64,000 nucleotides of DNA from Corticimicrobacter populi. Lineage in GTDB: Bacteria > Pseudomonadota > Gammaproteobacteria > Burkholderiales > Burkholderiaceae_B. The stretch covers positions 62,001 to 126,000 of the forward strand of contig NZ_QETA01000008.1 in NCBI RefSeq assembly GCF_003123725.1, given 5' to 3'. Positions 25,916-34,977 of the stretch are shown one piece after another. The stretch's first letter is position 1. Each line of letters begins with the position of its first letter. Under the pieces are notes generated by a model, which saw only the letters and a program-made list of their open reading frames with translations, did no database searches and was not told the DNA's origin. The translations under genes were made by a program, and so were the position numbers.

Positions 25916-26458
25916 ATGCGCATCACCGACACTCGACTGCCCGACGTCAAGCTCATCGAGCCCGACGTTTTCCACGATGAAAGAGGTTTTTTCCTGGAAA
26001 GCTTCAACCAGGCCCGTTTTGATGCGCTTGTTGGGCAGTCCGTGCAGTTTGTCCAGGACAACCACTCCCACTCCCGGCGCGGGGTGGTGCGTGGCCTGCA
26101 TTACCAGCTCGCACCCAGGGCGCAAGGCAAGCTGATCCGCGTGCTGCAGGGCACGATCTTCGACGTTGCCGTCGATATCCGTCACGACTCGCCGACATTC
26201 GGTCTGTGGAGCGGCACCGAACTGACGGCTGACAGCCAGCAGCAGATCTGGATTCCCCCTGGCTTTGCACATGGATTCATGGTGCTCTCCGAATCCGCCG
26301 ACGTGTTCTACAAAACCACCGACTACTGGTGCCGGGACCTGGAGCGCGGACTGCGCTGGAACGATCCCAAAATCGGCATCGCCTGGCCGGGCGGTGTCGT
26401 ACCCGTACTGGCCGAAAAGGATCGCGCCAATCCGGGACTGGACGCACTCGTTCGCTAG
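25916..26458 (+). CDS. rmlC: dTDP-4-dehydrorhamnose 3,5-epimerase
   Basis: A 180-residue cupin epimerase, the usual length. It isomerises dTDP-4-keto-6-deoxyglucose to the L-rhamnose precursor. Typical motifs: DERGFFLESFNQARF, VQDNHSHSRRGVVRGLHYQ (with catalytic His), KLIRVLQGTIFDVAVDIR, PPGFAHGFMVLSESADVFYK and the tyrosine in TTDYW. Rml A, B and D genes are not adjacent in this window, so the pathway must be completed elsewhere. It is convergent with ccmI. Confidence 0.96.
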   Translation: MRITDTRLPDVKLIEPDVFHDERGFFLESFNQARFDALVGQSVQFVQDNHSHSRRGVVRGLHYQLAPRAQGKLIRVLQGTIFDVAVDIRHDSPTFGLWSGTELTADSQQQIWIPPGFAHGFMVLSESADVFYKTTDYWCRDLERGLRWNDPKIGIAWPGGVVPVLAEKDRANPGLDALVR

Positions 26459-26507
26459 TGCATATCAACCGTCGCGTTCATCGCACCGCGGATACCTGCC
26501 CGCCTGA

Positions 26508-27182
26508 TTATTCAGCGGTACCTTGCCGCATCGCCTGCCGCATATCCTCCAGCGCCGCGCGCACGGCGGCAGCATTCGGATCGTCCGGGCCGATCAGTGC
26601 CAGCAACTGCTCGTAGGCATAGGCGGCACCCGCATAGTTTTCCAGCACAGTATAGGAACGGGCCAGCATGGCCCATTCCGAAGGCGTACCCCCGCCACCC
26701 TCCAGACGCTGTGCCAGATTGCCGACCATCTCACTCAAGGCATCGGCATTATTGGTATCGACTGCCGCCTGGCGATTGGCCGGCTCCACCGCTGCGGGAT
26801 CTCCCAATGCCAGATAGCCCGCCAGCGGCACGAGTACCAGCCAGGCCATCACACCCCACGCCCAGCGGGGCTGGGCAGCACGGTCCTGTGTCTGACGCTG
26901 CTGCAACCCTTCGGACAAGGCACGCTGCTCCAGCTCCTGCATGGCCTGATCGAAGGCGGCAGCTTCTATCAGACCGGCGGCCTTGTCACGCTCAAGATCG
27001 CGCCGCTGTTCACGCAAGACTGCCAGCGCAGCGCTGGACTGTATGTCGCCCCCGTCAGCTCCCTGCCGCCCGGCCTCTGCGCCACGCAGCAATGGCGAAA
27101 CGACCCATGCTATCGCAGCGATCGTCATGGATAGCGTCAACAACACAGACAGCACCATCGTATAAGACCATTCCATGTTCAT
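26508..27182 (-). CDS. ccmI: Cytochrome c maturation protein CcmI
   Basis: A 224-residue membrane protein, last of the ccm operon. An N-terminal helix (VLSVLLTLSMTIAAIAWVV), the coiled coil VLREQRRDLERDKAAGLIE, a second helix near 110-125 and a TPR-like segment (EWAMLARSYTVLENYAGAAYAYEQLLAL). CcmI holds apocytochrome C-termini for the haem ligation machinery. Shorter than the two-domain forms (350-400 residues in many species) because it ends soon after one TPR stretch. It begins 5 bp after ccmH. Confidence 0.88.
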   Translation of the reverse strand: MNMEWSYTMVLSVLLTLSMTIAAIAWVVSPLLRGAEAGRQGADGGDIQSSAALAVLREQRRDLERDKAAGLIEAAAFDQAMQELEQRALSEGLQQRQTQDRAAQPRWAWGVMAWLVLVPLAGYLALGDPAAVEPANRQAAVDTNNADALSEMVGNLAQRLEGGGGTPSEWAMLARSYTVLENYAGAAYAYEQLLALIGPDDPNAAAVRAALEDMRQAMRQGTAE

Positions 27183-27187
27183 CTCCG

Positions 27188-27772
27188 CTATGACCCGGCA
27201 CGTTCCTGATCCTGCTTGCCTGCAGGATCATCCTCTGGAGCCATGACACCAGAGCCGCTGTCATCAAGGCCATCAAGCAGTGCGCGCGCCTGCTGACGCT
27301 GGACTGGCGTTAGCACCGTCCTCGCCTGGCGGGCCCGCTTGCGCAACCGCACGACCAGCCAGCCAGCACCCGCCAGCAGCAGCACGAATGGGCCGAGCCA
27401 CAGGCCCAGCGTCGCGACACGCAGAGGGGGGCGATACAACACGAAATCGCCATACCGCTCCACCATGTAGTTTGTGATTTCCGCCTCGCTGCGGCCCTGT
27501 ATCAGTTGTTCACGCACCTGCTCGCGCAGGTCCAGGGCCAGCGGCGCATTGGACTCGGCAATCGACTGGTTCTGACACACCAGGCATCGCAGCGTGTAGG
27601 CAATCCGCTGCACCTGGTTTTCCAGTTCGGCCGTCTCGCGCGACACGGCAGGTGCTGCCTGCGCCAGCGCGTTCATGCCTGCCAGTGCGAACACCAAGGC
27701 CAGGAGGGCACATACCCCGTAGCGCATGATGCCGGATGCCCTCATGCCGGCGCATTGTCCGAGGCTATTCAT
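27188..27772 (-). CDS. ccmH: Cytochrome c maturation protein CcmH
   Basis: A 194-residue thiol protein. A signal anchor is followed by the family core with the redox pair in LRCLVCQNQSIAES near residue 65, the DLREQVREQLIQGRSEAEI helix, MVERYGDFVLYRPPL and a second transmembrane helix LWLGPFVLLLAGAGWLVV. It reduces the apocytochrome CXXCH disulfide. The ATG at 27772 overlaps the CcmG stop by 4 nt. A later ATG (MRYGVC) would also give a usable signal sequence. Confidence 0.93.
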   Translation of the reverse strand: MNSLGQCAGMRASGIMRYGVCALLALVFALAGMNALAQAAPAVSRETAELENQVQRIAYTLRCLVCQNQSIAESNAPLALDLREQVREQLIQGRSEAEITNYMVERYGDFVLYRPPLRVATLGLWLGPFVLLLAGAGWLVVRLRKRARQARTVLTPVQRQQARALLDGLDDSGSGVMAPEDDPAGKQDQERAGS

Positions 27773-28368
27773 GGCATGGCTCCCGGTGCGCCGGCCGCCC
27801 GCAGCATCGGCAACAGTTCCTGCTCCAGCTTGTCGACCGTGATCGGCCCCAGGTGTCGGTAACGGATCCGTCCCTCGCCATCGATCAGAAAGGTCTCCGG
27901 CACACCATAGACACCCAAATCGATCGCCGTGCGCCCATTCATATCCATGGCGGTCAGCAGATAGGGATCGCCTCGCGTCTCCAGCCAGATTGCAGCACGT
28001 TCGCGCGCCTGCGCCATCTCGGCTTCAGGTGCCACGCCACGCACATCAAGACCGGCCCCGCGGACCTCCTTGTAGCTGAGTCCCACAACGGGTAACAGTT
28101 CGCGCCGGGTAATCTCCATCAGTGCATCGTGCTCTTCACGGCAGGCCACGCACCATGATGCCCACACATTGAGCAACCAGACGCGTCCCCGCATTTCCTC
28201 GGGGGAAAATGTCTGTTCCGGCTTGTCCAGCCTCTCCAATGTGAACGACGGTACCGGCCGATCGATCAGGGCAGAAGGCAGGCTGCGCGGGTCCAGCGTC
28301 AAGCCGTAGGCCAGGAAACCAGCCAGCACCAGCAGGATCGCCACAGGCAGGATAAAGCGCAGTTTCAT
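27769..28368 (-). CDS. ccmG: Thiol:disulfide interchange protein CcmG/DsbE
   Basis: A 199-residue periplasmic thioredoxin anchored by an N-terminal helix (FILPVAILLVLAGFLAYGL). The active site is WASWCVACREEH near residue 80, with the cis-proline region in GVYGVPETFLIDG. It keeps the apocytochrome and CcmH cysteines reduced. The gene begins 1 bp after the ccmF stop and overlaps ccmH, in the standard operon order. Confidence 0.94.
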   Translation of the reverse strand: MKLRFILPVAILLVLAGFLAYGLTLDPRSLPSALIDRPVPSFTLERLDKPEQTFSPEEMRGRVWLLNVWASWCVACREEHDALMEITRRELLPVVGLSYKEVRGAGLDVRGVAPEAEMAQARERAAIWLETRGDPYLLTAMDMNGRTAIDLGVYGVPETFLIDGEGRIRYRHLGPITVDKLEQELLPMLRAAGAPGAMP

Positions 28369-28369
28369 G

Positions 28370-30313
28370 TCATGCTCCTTTGCCTCGACGCCGATAGCGC
28401 CGATCGAGCGCTGCCAGTATGCCGCCCAGCCCCATCAGTGCGCAGCCGGCCCATATCCAGCTGATGAATGGGCGGTAATACAGATGCACGATCCAGGCCT
28501 CGCGATCCAGTGGTTCGCCCAGTGCCACATAGAAGTCACGCCAGAAACCGATATCCAGAGCAGCTTCGGTCATCGGCATCTGCTGTGCGATGTACAGCCG
28601 TTTTTCCGGTTGCAGCGTACCGATGACCTGTCCTTCGCGCGACAGCGTGAAAGTCGCCCGCGCGGCATCGTAGTTCGATCGGCCAAACTCCCGGATACCC
28701 TCGAAATGCAGGTCATGGCCGGCAAACACCACGCTCTCGCCCGGCAGCATGCGCACATCGCGACTCTCGTCCAGGCTACCGACCAAGGTCACGCCAATGA
28801 TGAACACGCCGATCCCCAGGTGCGACAGCCACATGCCCCACCAGGCGGCTGGCGTGGACCTGAGCCGCTCAAGCAAGGAAGCACGGCCACGGGCCCGCAG
28901 TTGTCCGGCCAGCAATTGCACACTGGCCAGCACCACCCAGGCCGCAAGGCCCAGCCCCAGGCCGGCACGCCAGCCCAGTTGCTGGTGCAGCAGCGCCGAC
29001 AACACGCCCACGGCAATGCTCATCACAAAGGCGGGTGCCACGCGCCGCAGCAATATGGCAGGTTCGTCATCCTTCCAGCGCAGGAACGTACCCAGCATCA
29101 TCAGGATCACCACCGGCGTCATCAACGGTACGAACACCGCCTCGAAATAGGGCGGTCCGACAGAGATCTTGCCCAGTTTCAGTACATCCATGAAGAGGGG
29201 ATACAACGTGCCCAGCAGCACCGACGCCGTGACGACGGCCAGCAGCATGTTGTTGCCCAGCAGCGCCGCATCGCGCGACACCAGGCCAAAGCGCCCGCCA
29301 CCACCCAGTGTGGGGGCCCGCCAGGCATAAAGCATGAAGGAAGAGCCGATCACCGCCACCAGGAAACTCAGCACGAACATGCCCCGGCCAGGATCCACGG
29401 CAAAGGCATGCACGCTGGTCAGCACGCCGGAGCGCACCAGGAAGGCGCCCAGCAGCGACAGCGAAAATGTCCCGATCGCCAGCAACACTGTCCAGCTGCG
29501 AAAGGCACCGCGCTTTTCAGTCACAGCCAGCGAATGGATCAGCGCTGTGCCCAGCAGCCAGGGCATCAGCGACGAATTCTCGACCGGATCCCAGAACCAC
29601 CAGCCGCCCCATCCCAATTCGTAATAGGCCCAGCCCGAACCTACAGCGATACCTGCCGTCAGGAATACCCAGGCCGCCGTGGTCCAGGGTCGCGACCAGC
29701 GAGCCCAGGCCGCATCCAGGCGACCCGCCAGCAGGGCGGCGATGGCAAAGGCAAAAGCGACCGAGAAGCCCACATATCCCATGTACAGCAGAGGAGGATG
29801 CAGGATCATGCCGGGATCCTGCAGCAACGGATTCAGGTCACGCCCTTCAGCCGCAGCCGGCAACAGACGCGTAAAAGGGTTGGACGTCAGCAACATGAAC
29901 GCCAGAAAACCGGCACCGACCCAGCCTAATACGCCCAGCACCCGTGCGGAAAAGTCCTCGGGCAAGCCGCGCGAATGACGTGCCACGGCCACCGTCCACA
30001 GCGCCAGCGCCAGATTCCACAGCAACAGTGACCCTTCATGGCTGCCCCAGACAGCCGTGATCCGGTAGATAAGCGGCGTGGCCGTATTGGAGTGCAATGC
30101 CACATAGCGTACAGAAAAATCACTGACCACAAACGCCCAGGTCAGCGCCACATAGGCCAGCACAATAAATAGCAATTGAGCGTGCGCAGCCGCCCGGCCA
30201 ACACGCATCAGCGCCAGCCGGCCGGAACGGGCCCCCGCCAGCGGCACAACGGCCTGCACCAGCGCCAGGGCAAAGGCCAGCAACAACGCATAATGGCCAA
30301 GTTCCGGAATCAT
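28370..30313 (-). CDS. ccmF: Haem lyase subunit CcmF
   Basis: A 647-residue multi-pass protein of the haem handling family. The WWD domain is visible as GWGGWWFWDPVENSSLMPW near residue 236, and histidine-bearing helices flank it (SHEGSLLLW; LIHSLAVTEKRGAF). It joins haem from holo-CcmE to apocytochromes. The length matches CcmF from other betaproteobacteria. The start overlaps the ccmE stop by 4 nt. TMAO and nitrate reductases encoded nearby depend on it. Confidence 0.96.
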   Translation of the reverse strand: MIPELGHYALLLAFALALVQAVVPLAGARSGRLALMRVGRAAAHAQLLFIVLAYVALTWAFVVSDFSVRYVALHSNTATPLIYRITAVWGSHEGSLLLWNLALALWTVAVARHSRGLPEDFSARVLGVLGWVGAGFLAFMLLTSNPFTRLLPAAAEGRDLNPLLQDPGMILHPPLLYMGYVGFSVAFAFAIAALLAGRLDAAWARWSRPWTTAAWVFLTAGIAVGSGWAYYELGWGGWWFWDPVENSSLMPWLLGTALIHSLAVTEKRGAFRSWTVLLAIGTFSLSLLGAFLVRSGVLTSVHAFAVDPGRGMFVLSFLVAVIGSSFMLYAWRAPTLGGGGRFGLVSRDAALLGNNMLLAVVTASVLLGTLYPLFMDVLKLGKISVGPPYFEAVFVPLMTPVVILMMLGTFLRWKDDEPAILLRRVAPAFVMSIAVGVLSALLHQQLGWRAGLGLGLAAWVVLASVQLLAGQLRARGRASLLERLRSTPAAWWGMWLSHLGIGVFIIGVTLVGSLDESRDVRMLPGESVVFAGHDLHFEGIREFGRSNYDAARATFTLSREGQVIGTLQPEKRLYIAQQMPMTEAALDIGFWRDFYVALGEPLDREAWIVHLYYRPFISWIWAGCALMGLGGILAALDRRYRRRGKGA

Positions 30314-30759
30314 GGCTGCACCACCGTCAGCATGCTTTTTTGTGCCTGCTGCAAGGCGTCTGCCGCTTCGGGCGGCATATAGTTTTCGTCGTGCTTGGCC
30401 AGCACCTGACTGGCATGGAACAGTCCCGCCTCATCGAGCCGACCCTGCGCCACCACCCCCTTGCCTTCACGGAACAGGTCAGGCAGCGATCCCTGGTAAA
30501 CCACCGGAATCGAGCTGGCGGTATCGGTCACGGCAAACTGTACGGTCAGGCCGTCGGCCTGACGCTGCACCGACCCTTCCTCGACGATGCCGCCGATGCG
30601 CAGCATGCGCTCGGGCGTGGCCTGCCCCTGCAGGATATCGCTTGGGGAATGGAAGAACACCAGGTTTTCCTGGAATGCCGACAACACCAACAGGATCGCT
30701 GCCGTCAACAGGCCCATGCCCCCCAGAATCAAGGCCAGGCGCTTGTGTCGTGCTTTCAT
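30310..30759 (-). CDS. ccmE: Haem chaperone CcmE
   Basis: A 149-residue membrane-anchored OB-fold protein. The haem-binding histidine lies in VLAKHDENYMPPE near residue 125. KARHKRLALILGGMG is the positive-inside anchor. ATG 30759 is preferred to the longer frame because it overlaps the ccmD stop (ATGA) and gives the conserved start. It receives haem from CcmC and passes it to CcmF. Confidence 0.95.
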   Translation of the reverse strand: MKARHKRLALILGGMGLLTAAILLVLSAFQENLVFFHSPSDILQGQATPERMLRIGGIVEEGSVQRQADGLTVQFAVTDTASSIPVVYQGSLPDLFREGKGVVAQGRLDEAGLFHASQVLAKHDENYMPPEAADALQQAQKSMLTVVQP

Positions 30760-30947
30760 GACGTGCCCTCCCGCCGACACACCGTCGCCCGGCGCCAGCG
30801 CAACAGTTTGTGCAGCGTAGCGCGCGCACCCGCGCGCAACTGCAGAACTTCAATCAACAACAGCAACGCACAGACGCCGTAGCTGCCCCAGACAAACCAG
30901 GCATGACCGCCCATTTGCCAGAATTCGGACCAGGATGACCATGTCAT
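30756..30947 (-). CDS. ccmD: CcmD
   Basis: A 63-residue single-helix protein. The family signature is EFWQMGGHAWFVWGSYG followed by a helix VCALLLLIEVLQL and a basic C-terminus (ARATLHKLLRWRR). It stabilises the CcmABC-CcmE complex. Both ends overlap neighbours by 4 nt, which supports the call for so short a gene. Confidence 0.92.
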   Translation of the reverse strand: MTWSSWSEFWQMGGHAWFVWGSYGVCALLLLIEVLQLRAGARATLHKLLRWRRATVCRREGTS

Positions 30948-31807
30948 GATCGGACTCCTTGAATATCTTCAACGCGGCGATCGACCGAGGCAGCCGCCAG
31001 CCGTGCATCCAGTTTTTGCTGTACCCAGCCGGCATGACGCTCGCGCTCCAGCACCAGGCTGCGTGCCCGCCACAGCGTGACGGCAATCGTGTAGAACCAG
31101 GCAGCCAGGGTCAGGGCCAACATCCCCAGCAGCATGGTTGTGGCCATGCTGGGTGCACGCGTCAGGCTGACCGATGCCCCCTGGTGCAGGGTGTTCCACC
31201 AGTTCACGGAAAAATAGATGACCGGCACATTGACAGCACCGACCAGCGCGACCAGTGCGCCGGTCCTGTCCGCACGGCGCGGATCATCAATGGCACGCGT
31301 CAGGGCGATATGACCGAGATAGAGGAACAGCAGCAGCAATTGTGATGTCAGGCGCGCATCCCAAACCCAATAGGCCCCCCAGGTGGGTCGTCCCCAGAGC
31401 GCGCCGGTCCACAGGGCGATCACACAGAAGAGGGCACCAGTCGGTGCCAGAGCCTGACTCATCACGAAAGACAGTCGGGTGTTGAACGCCAGTCCGATGA
31501 TCGACCAGAAAGCCATGGCCAGGTATACCAGCATCGACATCCAGGCCGCCGGCACGTGGATGAAAATGATCCGATAGACCTCGCCCTGCTGTGCATCGGT
31601 AGGCGCAACCCAGAAACCCAGCCACAGGCCAGCACAGGCCAGCAGCACGGCCAGCGCAGCACTCCAGGGTGCTACCCGACCAGCCATGCCATAGAAGTTC
31701 TGTGGCGCGGCGAAATGGAACAATCGCATACGCCGTACCGGGCGGCTGTCCGTGGCATCGGCCATGGCCGAAGGGGCCAGGGAAGAAATGGAGGCTTGCG
31801 GATTCAT
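30944..31807 (-). CDS. ccmC: Haem exporter subunit CcmC
   Basis: A 287-residue membrane protein. The tryptophan-rich WWD motif is WGAYWVWDARLTSQLL near residue 145, with haem-ligand histidines in IFIHVPAAWMS and WWNTLHQGAS. It loads haem onto CcmE. The N-terminus is about 30 residues longer than in E. coli CcmC, extending before LFHFAAPQNFYG. ATG 31807 lies just before the ccmB stop; a longer frame reads into ccmB and is rejected. Confidence 0.95.
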   Translation of the reverse strand: MNPQASISSLAPSAMADATDSRPVRRMRLFHFAAPQNFYGMAGRVAPWSAALAVLLACAGLWLGFWVAPTDAQQGEVYRIIFIHVPAAWMSMLVYLAMAFWSIIGLAFNTRLSFVMSQALAPTGALFCVIALWTGALWGRPTWGAYWVWDARLTSQLLLLFLYLGHIALTRAIDDPRRADRTGALVALVGAVNVPVIYFSVNWWNTLHQGASVSLTRAPSMATTMLLGMLALTLAAWFYTIAVTLWRARSLVLERERHAGWVQQKLDARLAAASVDRRVEDIQGVRS

Positions 31808-31809
31808 TT

Positions 31810-32529
31810 TCAGGACTCCATGGCAATATTCAGGGAAGCGGCGCAGGCCCAGGGGGCCAGTGCCAGCGTTGCCGCGCAGATACCGCCCAGCAGCAGCAGA
31901 TGCGCACGCGCGCCCACGCCGGAAAGCACCGCTTCGACGGCTCCCGCACCAAAGATCAGGACGGGGATATACAGCGGCAGCACCAACAGCCCCAACAGCA
32001 TGCCGCCATTGCGCAGGCCCAGCGTCAGCGCCGCACCAATCGCACCCAGCATGGCCAGCACCGGCGTACCCAGCAGCAACCCGCCCAGCAGTGCCGGCCA
32101 GGCATTGGCCGGCAACTGGAACCAGAGCGCCAGCAAAGGGGCCGCCAGGATCACTGGCAGGCAGGCACCCAGCCAGAAAGCCAGCAACTTGGCCATCACC
32201 CAAAGCACAGCTGGCTCACCCGACAGCGACAATTGTTCGAGTGTGCCGTTGTCATGATCCTGAGCGAACAACCGCGGCAGTGACAGCAGCACCGACAGCA
32301 GGGCGGCCACCCAGATCACGCCGGGGCCAATGGCGACCAGCCGGGCAGGGTCCGCCCCGATGCCCAGCGGAAAAAGGCTGGCCACCACGACCAGAAAACC
32401 CAGGGTCGTGACGGCATCCATACGATTGCGCCAGACCAGCAACAGGTCGCGCTGCAGCACAGCACGGAACAGCCCGCCGTAAGTGTTGCTGCCAGCCTGC
32501 ATCGCAGGGAAGTCCAGCGCCTGTTTCAT
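31810..32529 (-). CDS. ccmB: Haem exporter permease CcmB
   Basis: A 239-residue ABC permease with six predicted helices. It starts with the conserved cytosolic stretch VLQRDLLLVWRN and shows RLFAQDHDNGTLEQLSLSG near 90-108, typical of CcmB. It pairs with CcmA to drive release of holo-CcmE. ATG 32529 overlaps the ccmA stop by 4 nt. Confidence 0.94.
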   Translation of the reverse strand: MKQALDFPAMQAGSNTYGGLFRAVLQRDLLLVWRNRMDAVTTLGFLVVVASLFPLGIGADPARLVAIGPGVIWVAALLSVLLSLPRLFAQDHDNGTLEQLSLSGEPAVLWVMAKLLAFWLGACLPVILAAPLLALWFQLPANAWPALLGGLLLGTPVLAMLGAIGAALTLGLRNGGMLLGLLVLPLYIPVLIFGAGAVEAVLSGVGARAHLLLLGGICAATLALAPWACAASLNIAMES

Positions 32530-33152
32530 GCGTAGTCTCCCAGGTCGAGACTGGCGATGGCCTGACTGAAAGGAGCATCCTGGTGCGTGGTCAGCACCGT
32601 CGTGCCGCCCCGGGCGCAATGCGCCTGCACGGCCTGCGCCACGCGCTCGACAGCATCCACGTCCAGCGCGGCAAACGGCTCGTCCAGCAACCACAAGGGA
32701 CGCTGCGCGGACAGGAACAAACGCGCCAGACTGGCACGCCGCCGCTGTCCCTGCGACAGCATGCGCAACGGCATATCCATTTCCCTCGTCAGGCCAACCT
32801 GCTCGAGTGCGACATACAGGTTGCGGTCGGATTGTGGCTCTCCTGCGCAGGCACAGGCCCAGCGCAGGTTCTCACAGGGACTGAGCAACTCATGGGCGGC
32901 GGCAGCGTGACCGAGGTAGAACAGACAGCGGCGAAAACCATCGCGGTCCGCCTCGACCGGCCGCCCGGCCCACTCTATCGAGCCACTTTCCGGTGCTGCC
33001 AGGCCAGCCAAGATACGCAGCAGACTGCTCTTGCCCGCACCATTGCCGCCAGCCACACGCAGGATCATCCCAGCCTCAGCCTGCAGCGTCAGTCCGCTGA
33101 ACAGCAGACGATCGCCTTTGAGGCATCCGAGGTTATGTGTTTTCAGTGTCAT
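32526..33152 (-). CDS. ccmA: Haem exporter ATPase CcmA
   Basis: A 208-residue ABC ATPase. Walker A is VAGGNGAGKSSLL near residue 33, the signature LSQGQRRRASLARL near 128 and Walker B PLWLLDEPFAALD near 147. First gene of ccmABCDEFGHI. ATG 33152 (MTLKTHN) is chosen as it fits the family start; 20 more codons are open upstream. The 272 bp up to torE hold the divergent control region. Confidence 0.94.
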   Translation of the reverse strand: MTLKTHNLGCLKGDRLLFSGLTLQAEAGMILRVAGGNGAGKSSLLRILAGLAAPESGSIEWAGRPVEADRDGFRRCLFYLGHAAAAHELLSPCENLRWACACAGEPQSDRNLYVALEQVGLTREMDMPLRMLSQGQRRRASLARLFLSAQRPLWLLDEPFAALDVDAVERVAQAVQAHCARGGTTVLTTHQDAPFSQAIASLDLGDYA

Positions 33153-33296
33153 TGCGGGCTCTGGGGACGAACATCCATACGTCAAGTTGTACCACTCCCG
33201 CCTCTCTTTCAAATTTGTCCGCGATCAATGACTGAAGCAATAAAGAAGCCGAAGCATAAATGGTTTTTTGCTGAAAATTCATCGACGTAAACCGCC

Positions 33297-33344
33297 ATTA
33301 ACCATTTCATATCTGGCATTAACAATACCCCGACCACGATTAAC
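33297..33344 (+). promoter_or_regulatory. Three ATTAAC direct repeats at exact 21-bp spacing
   Basis: ATTAAC occurs at 33297, 33318 and 33339, each preceded by a C or G. The 21-bp spacing equals two helical turns, so a regulator would bind all three on the same face. They lie between the divergent ccmA and torE genes, the last copy 81 bp before torE. A good candidate for a response-regulator array controlling tor, ccm or both. Confidence 0.6.
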
Positions 33345-33424
33345 AGCCTATCAACAGAATACGAATATGGCGCCATGCGGCAACTGCGGACAGCAAGGTC
33401 CAATCAAGAAATAGCGAGAACGAT

Positions 33425-33658
33425 ATGCATCACGACCCATCACAATCGCCGGAGGATCCTGCCGGCACAAAACTGGCTGACAGGCATCCTGCTCAGGACA
33501 CGCATCCGGTTCCGGATACCCGTACGGGCCGTCGCGAATGGAGGTGTTTTCTCATGCTGGCCTGTGTTGGCTTGCCGCTTCTCATGGTTGTTGCCATCGC
33601 TGCCTATGGCTTTGTTGTCTGGATGCTGCAAATCTTTTTCTTCGGCCCTCCCAAATAA
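33425..33658 (+). CDS. torE: Small NapE/TorE-type membrane protein
   Basis: A 77-residue protein. The second half is the NapE/TorE domain: RREWRCFLMLACVGLPLLMV, one transmembrane helix, and VVWMLQIFFFGPP. It comes first in a torE-torC-torA-torD order as known in Shewanella. The function of these small proteins in the electron transfer chain is unknown. The first ~35 residues are polar and not conserved. A 77-bp gap separates it from torC. Confidence 0.85.
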   Translation: MHHDPSQSPEDPAGTKLADRHPAQDTHPVPDTRTGRREWRCFLMLACVGLPLLMVVAIAAYGFVVWMLQIFFFGPPK

Positions 33659-33735
33659 CTTCTGCAGTGTGTGCCGAATATTGATTTGGGTGGCTTTCAG
33701 GCCAGGCAAGCCCTTCTGTTCGTAGTAGATCTGCC

Positions 33736-34920
33736 ATGAAAAAATTACTGAATTTTCTGCATCAACTGTTCCTTCGTCCTTCGACCAGGATTGGTCTGGG
33801 CATTTTGGTCACGGGTGGTTTTCTGGCTGGCATCCTCAGCTGGCAAGGCTTTAATACCGCCCTCAAAGCCACCAATGAAGAAGCGTTCTGCATCAGTTGT
33901 CACACCATGCATGACAACTCCTTGCAGGAACTCAAAAACACTGTGCACTGGAGCAATCGCTCCGGGGTTCGTGCGTATTGTGCGGACTGCCACGTTCCGC
34001 ATGACTTCACAGACAAAATTGCACGCAAGATTCAAGCCAGTCGCGAAGTGCTGTCCCAGATACTCGGCGATATCGATACACGCGAGCAATTCCTGGATCA
34101 CCGTATCGTGCTGGCACAGCGAGAGTGGGCACGCTTCGAAGCCAACGGATCCAAGGAGTGCCGGTCCTGTCACGACTACGACGACATGGACTTCGAAAAA
34201 ATGAAGCCTGCAGCTCGAGAAATCATGCGTGGTGCCGCTGAACGTGATCAAAGTTGCGTCAGTTGTCATAGAGGTATCGCTCATGAACTGCCAGACGTGA
34301 AAGGTGGCCACAATCCGGCATTCGATCCCTTGCGCTCGGCAGCATCCAGCCAGAGCGTCCAGTCCGGGCAGACCTACTACCTGGCAGCGCCCCAGGAACT
34401 TTATGCCGAAGAAACCCTGGAGCGAAAAATCGGCCACATCGAGATGGCCACGGCGGTCAAGGTCCTTGAAACCAAGGGAGATGCCCAGCGTGTGGAATTG
34501 CTCCTATGGCGCAAGAACAAGGGCTACGGTCGCGTGTGGTACAGCCAGTTCGGCCTGAACATCACCAATGCCATCCTGGAAAAAGAAGTCTCGCGTGACG
34601 CACAGACCATCAACGTGCTCGACAGCAGGGAAGATGCGCTGACCGGTCTGGAATGGCAGCAGGTCCAGGTCGCTGGCTGGATCCCAAAGAACAACCTGAT
34701 CGACAGCCAGGAACCGATCTGGAGCATCGCGCGCAGCACATACAACACCAGTTGCAGCGTCTGCCATCGCCAACCCCAGGAAGCACACTTCGATGCCAAT
34801 ACCTGGCCTGGCATGTTCAACGGCATGGTGGGATTCACCAACCTGGACAACGAAACGGCCAAGGTCATTCTCAAGTACCTGCAAAACCATTCTTCCGATT
34901 TCAGCAACGCAACGCACTAG
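33736..34920 (+). CDS. torC: Pentahaem c-type cytochrome TorC
   Basis: A 394-residue membrane-anchored cytochrome that passes electrons from quinol to TorA. After an N-terminal anchor (GLGILVTGGFLAGILSW) the NapC/NirT domain holds four haem sites, CISCH, CADCH, CRSCH and CVSCH; the TorC-specific C-terminal domain adds a fifth, CSVCH near residue 338. The five-haem layout separates it from four-haem NapC. It is 57 bp upstream of torA. Maturation needs the ccm genes divergently transcribed next door. Confidence 0.95.
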   Translation: MKKLLNFLHQLFLRPSTRIGLGILVTGGFLAGILSWQGFNTALKATNEEAFCISCHTMHDNSLQELKNTVHWSNRSGVRAYCADCHVPHDFTDKIARKIQASREVLSQILGDIDTREQFLDHRIVLAQREWARFEANGSKECRSCHDYDDMDFEKMKPAAREIMRGAAERDQSCVSCHRGIAHELPDVKGGHNPAFDPLRSAASSQSVQSGQTYYLAAPQELYAEETLERKIGHIEMATAVKVLETKGDAQRVELLLWRKNKGYGRVWYSQFGLNITNAILEKEVSRDAQTINVLDSREDALTGLEWQQVQVAGWIPKNNLIDSQEPIWSIARSTYNTSCSVCHRQPQEAHFDANTWPGMFNGMVGFTNLDNETAKVILKYLQNHSSDFSNATH

Positions 34921-34977
34921 GCAAGCCACTGCGGCATGTTCGGGCATGCCGCAGTTCCGCAAAGCAAGGAGAGCAGT

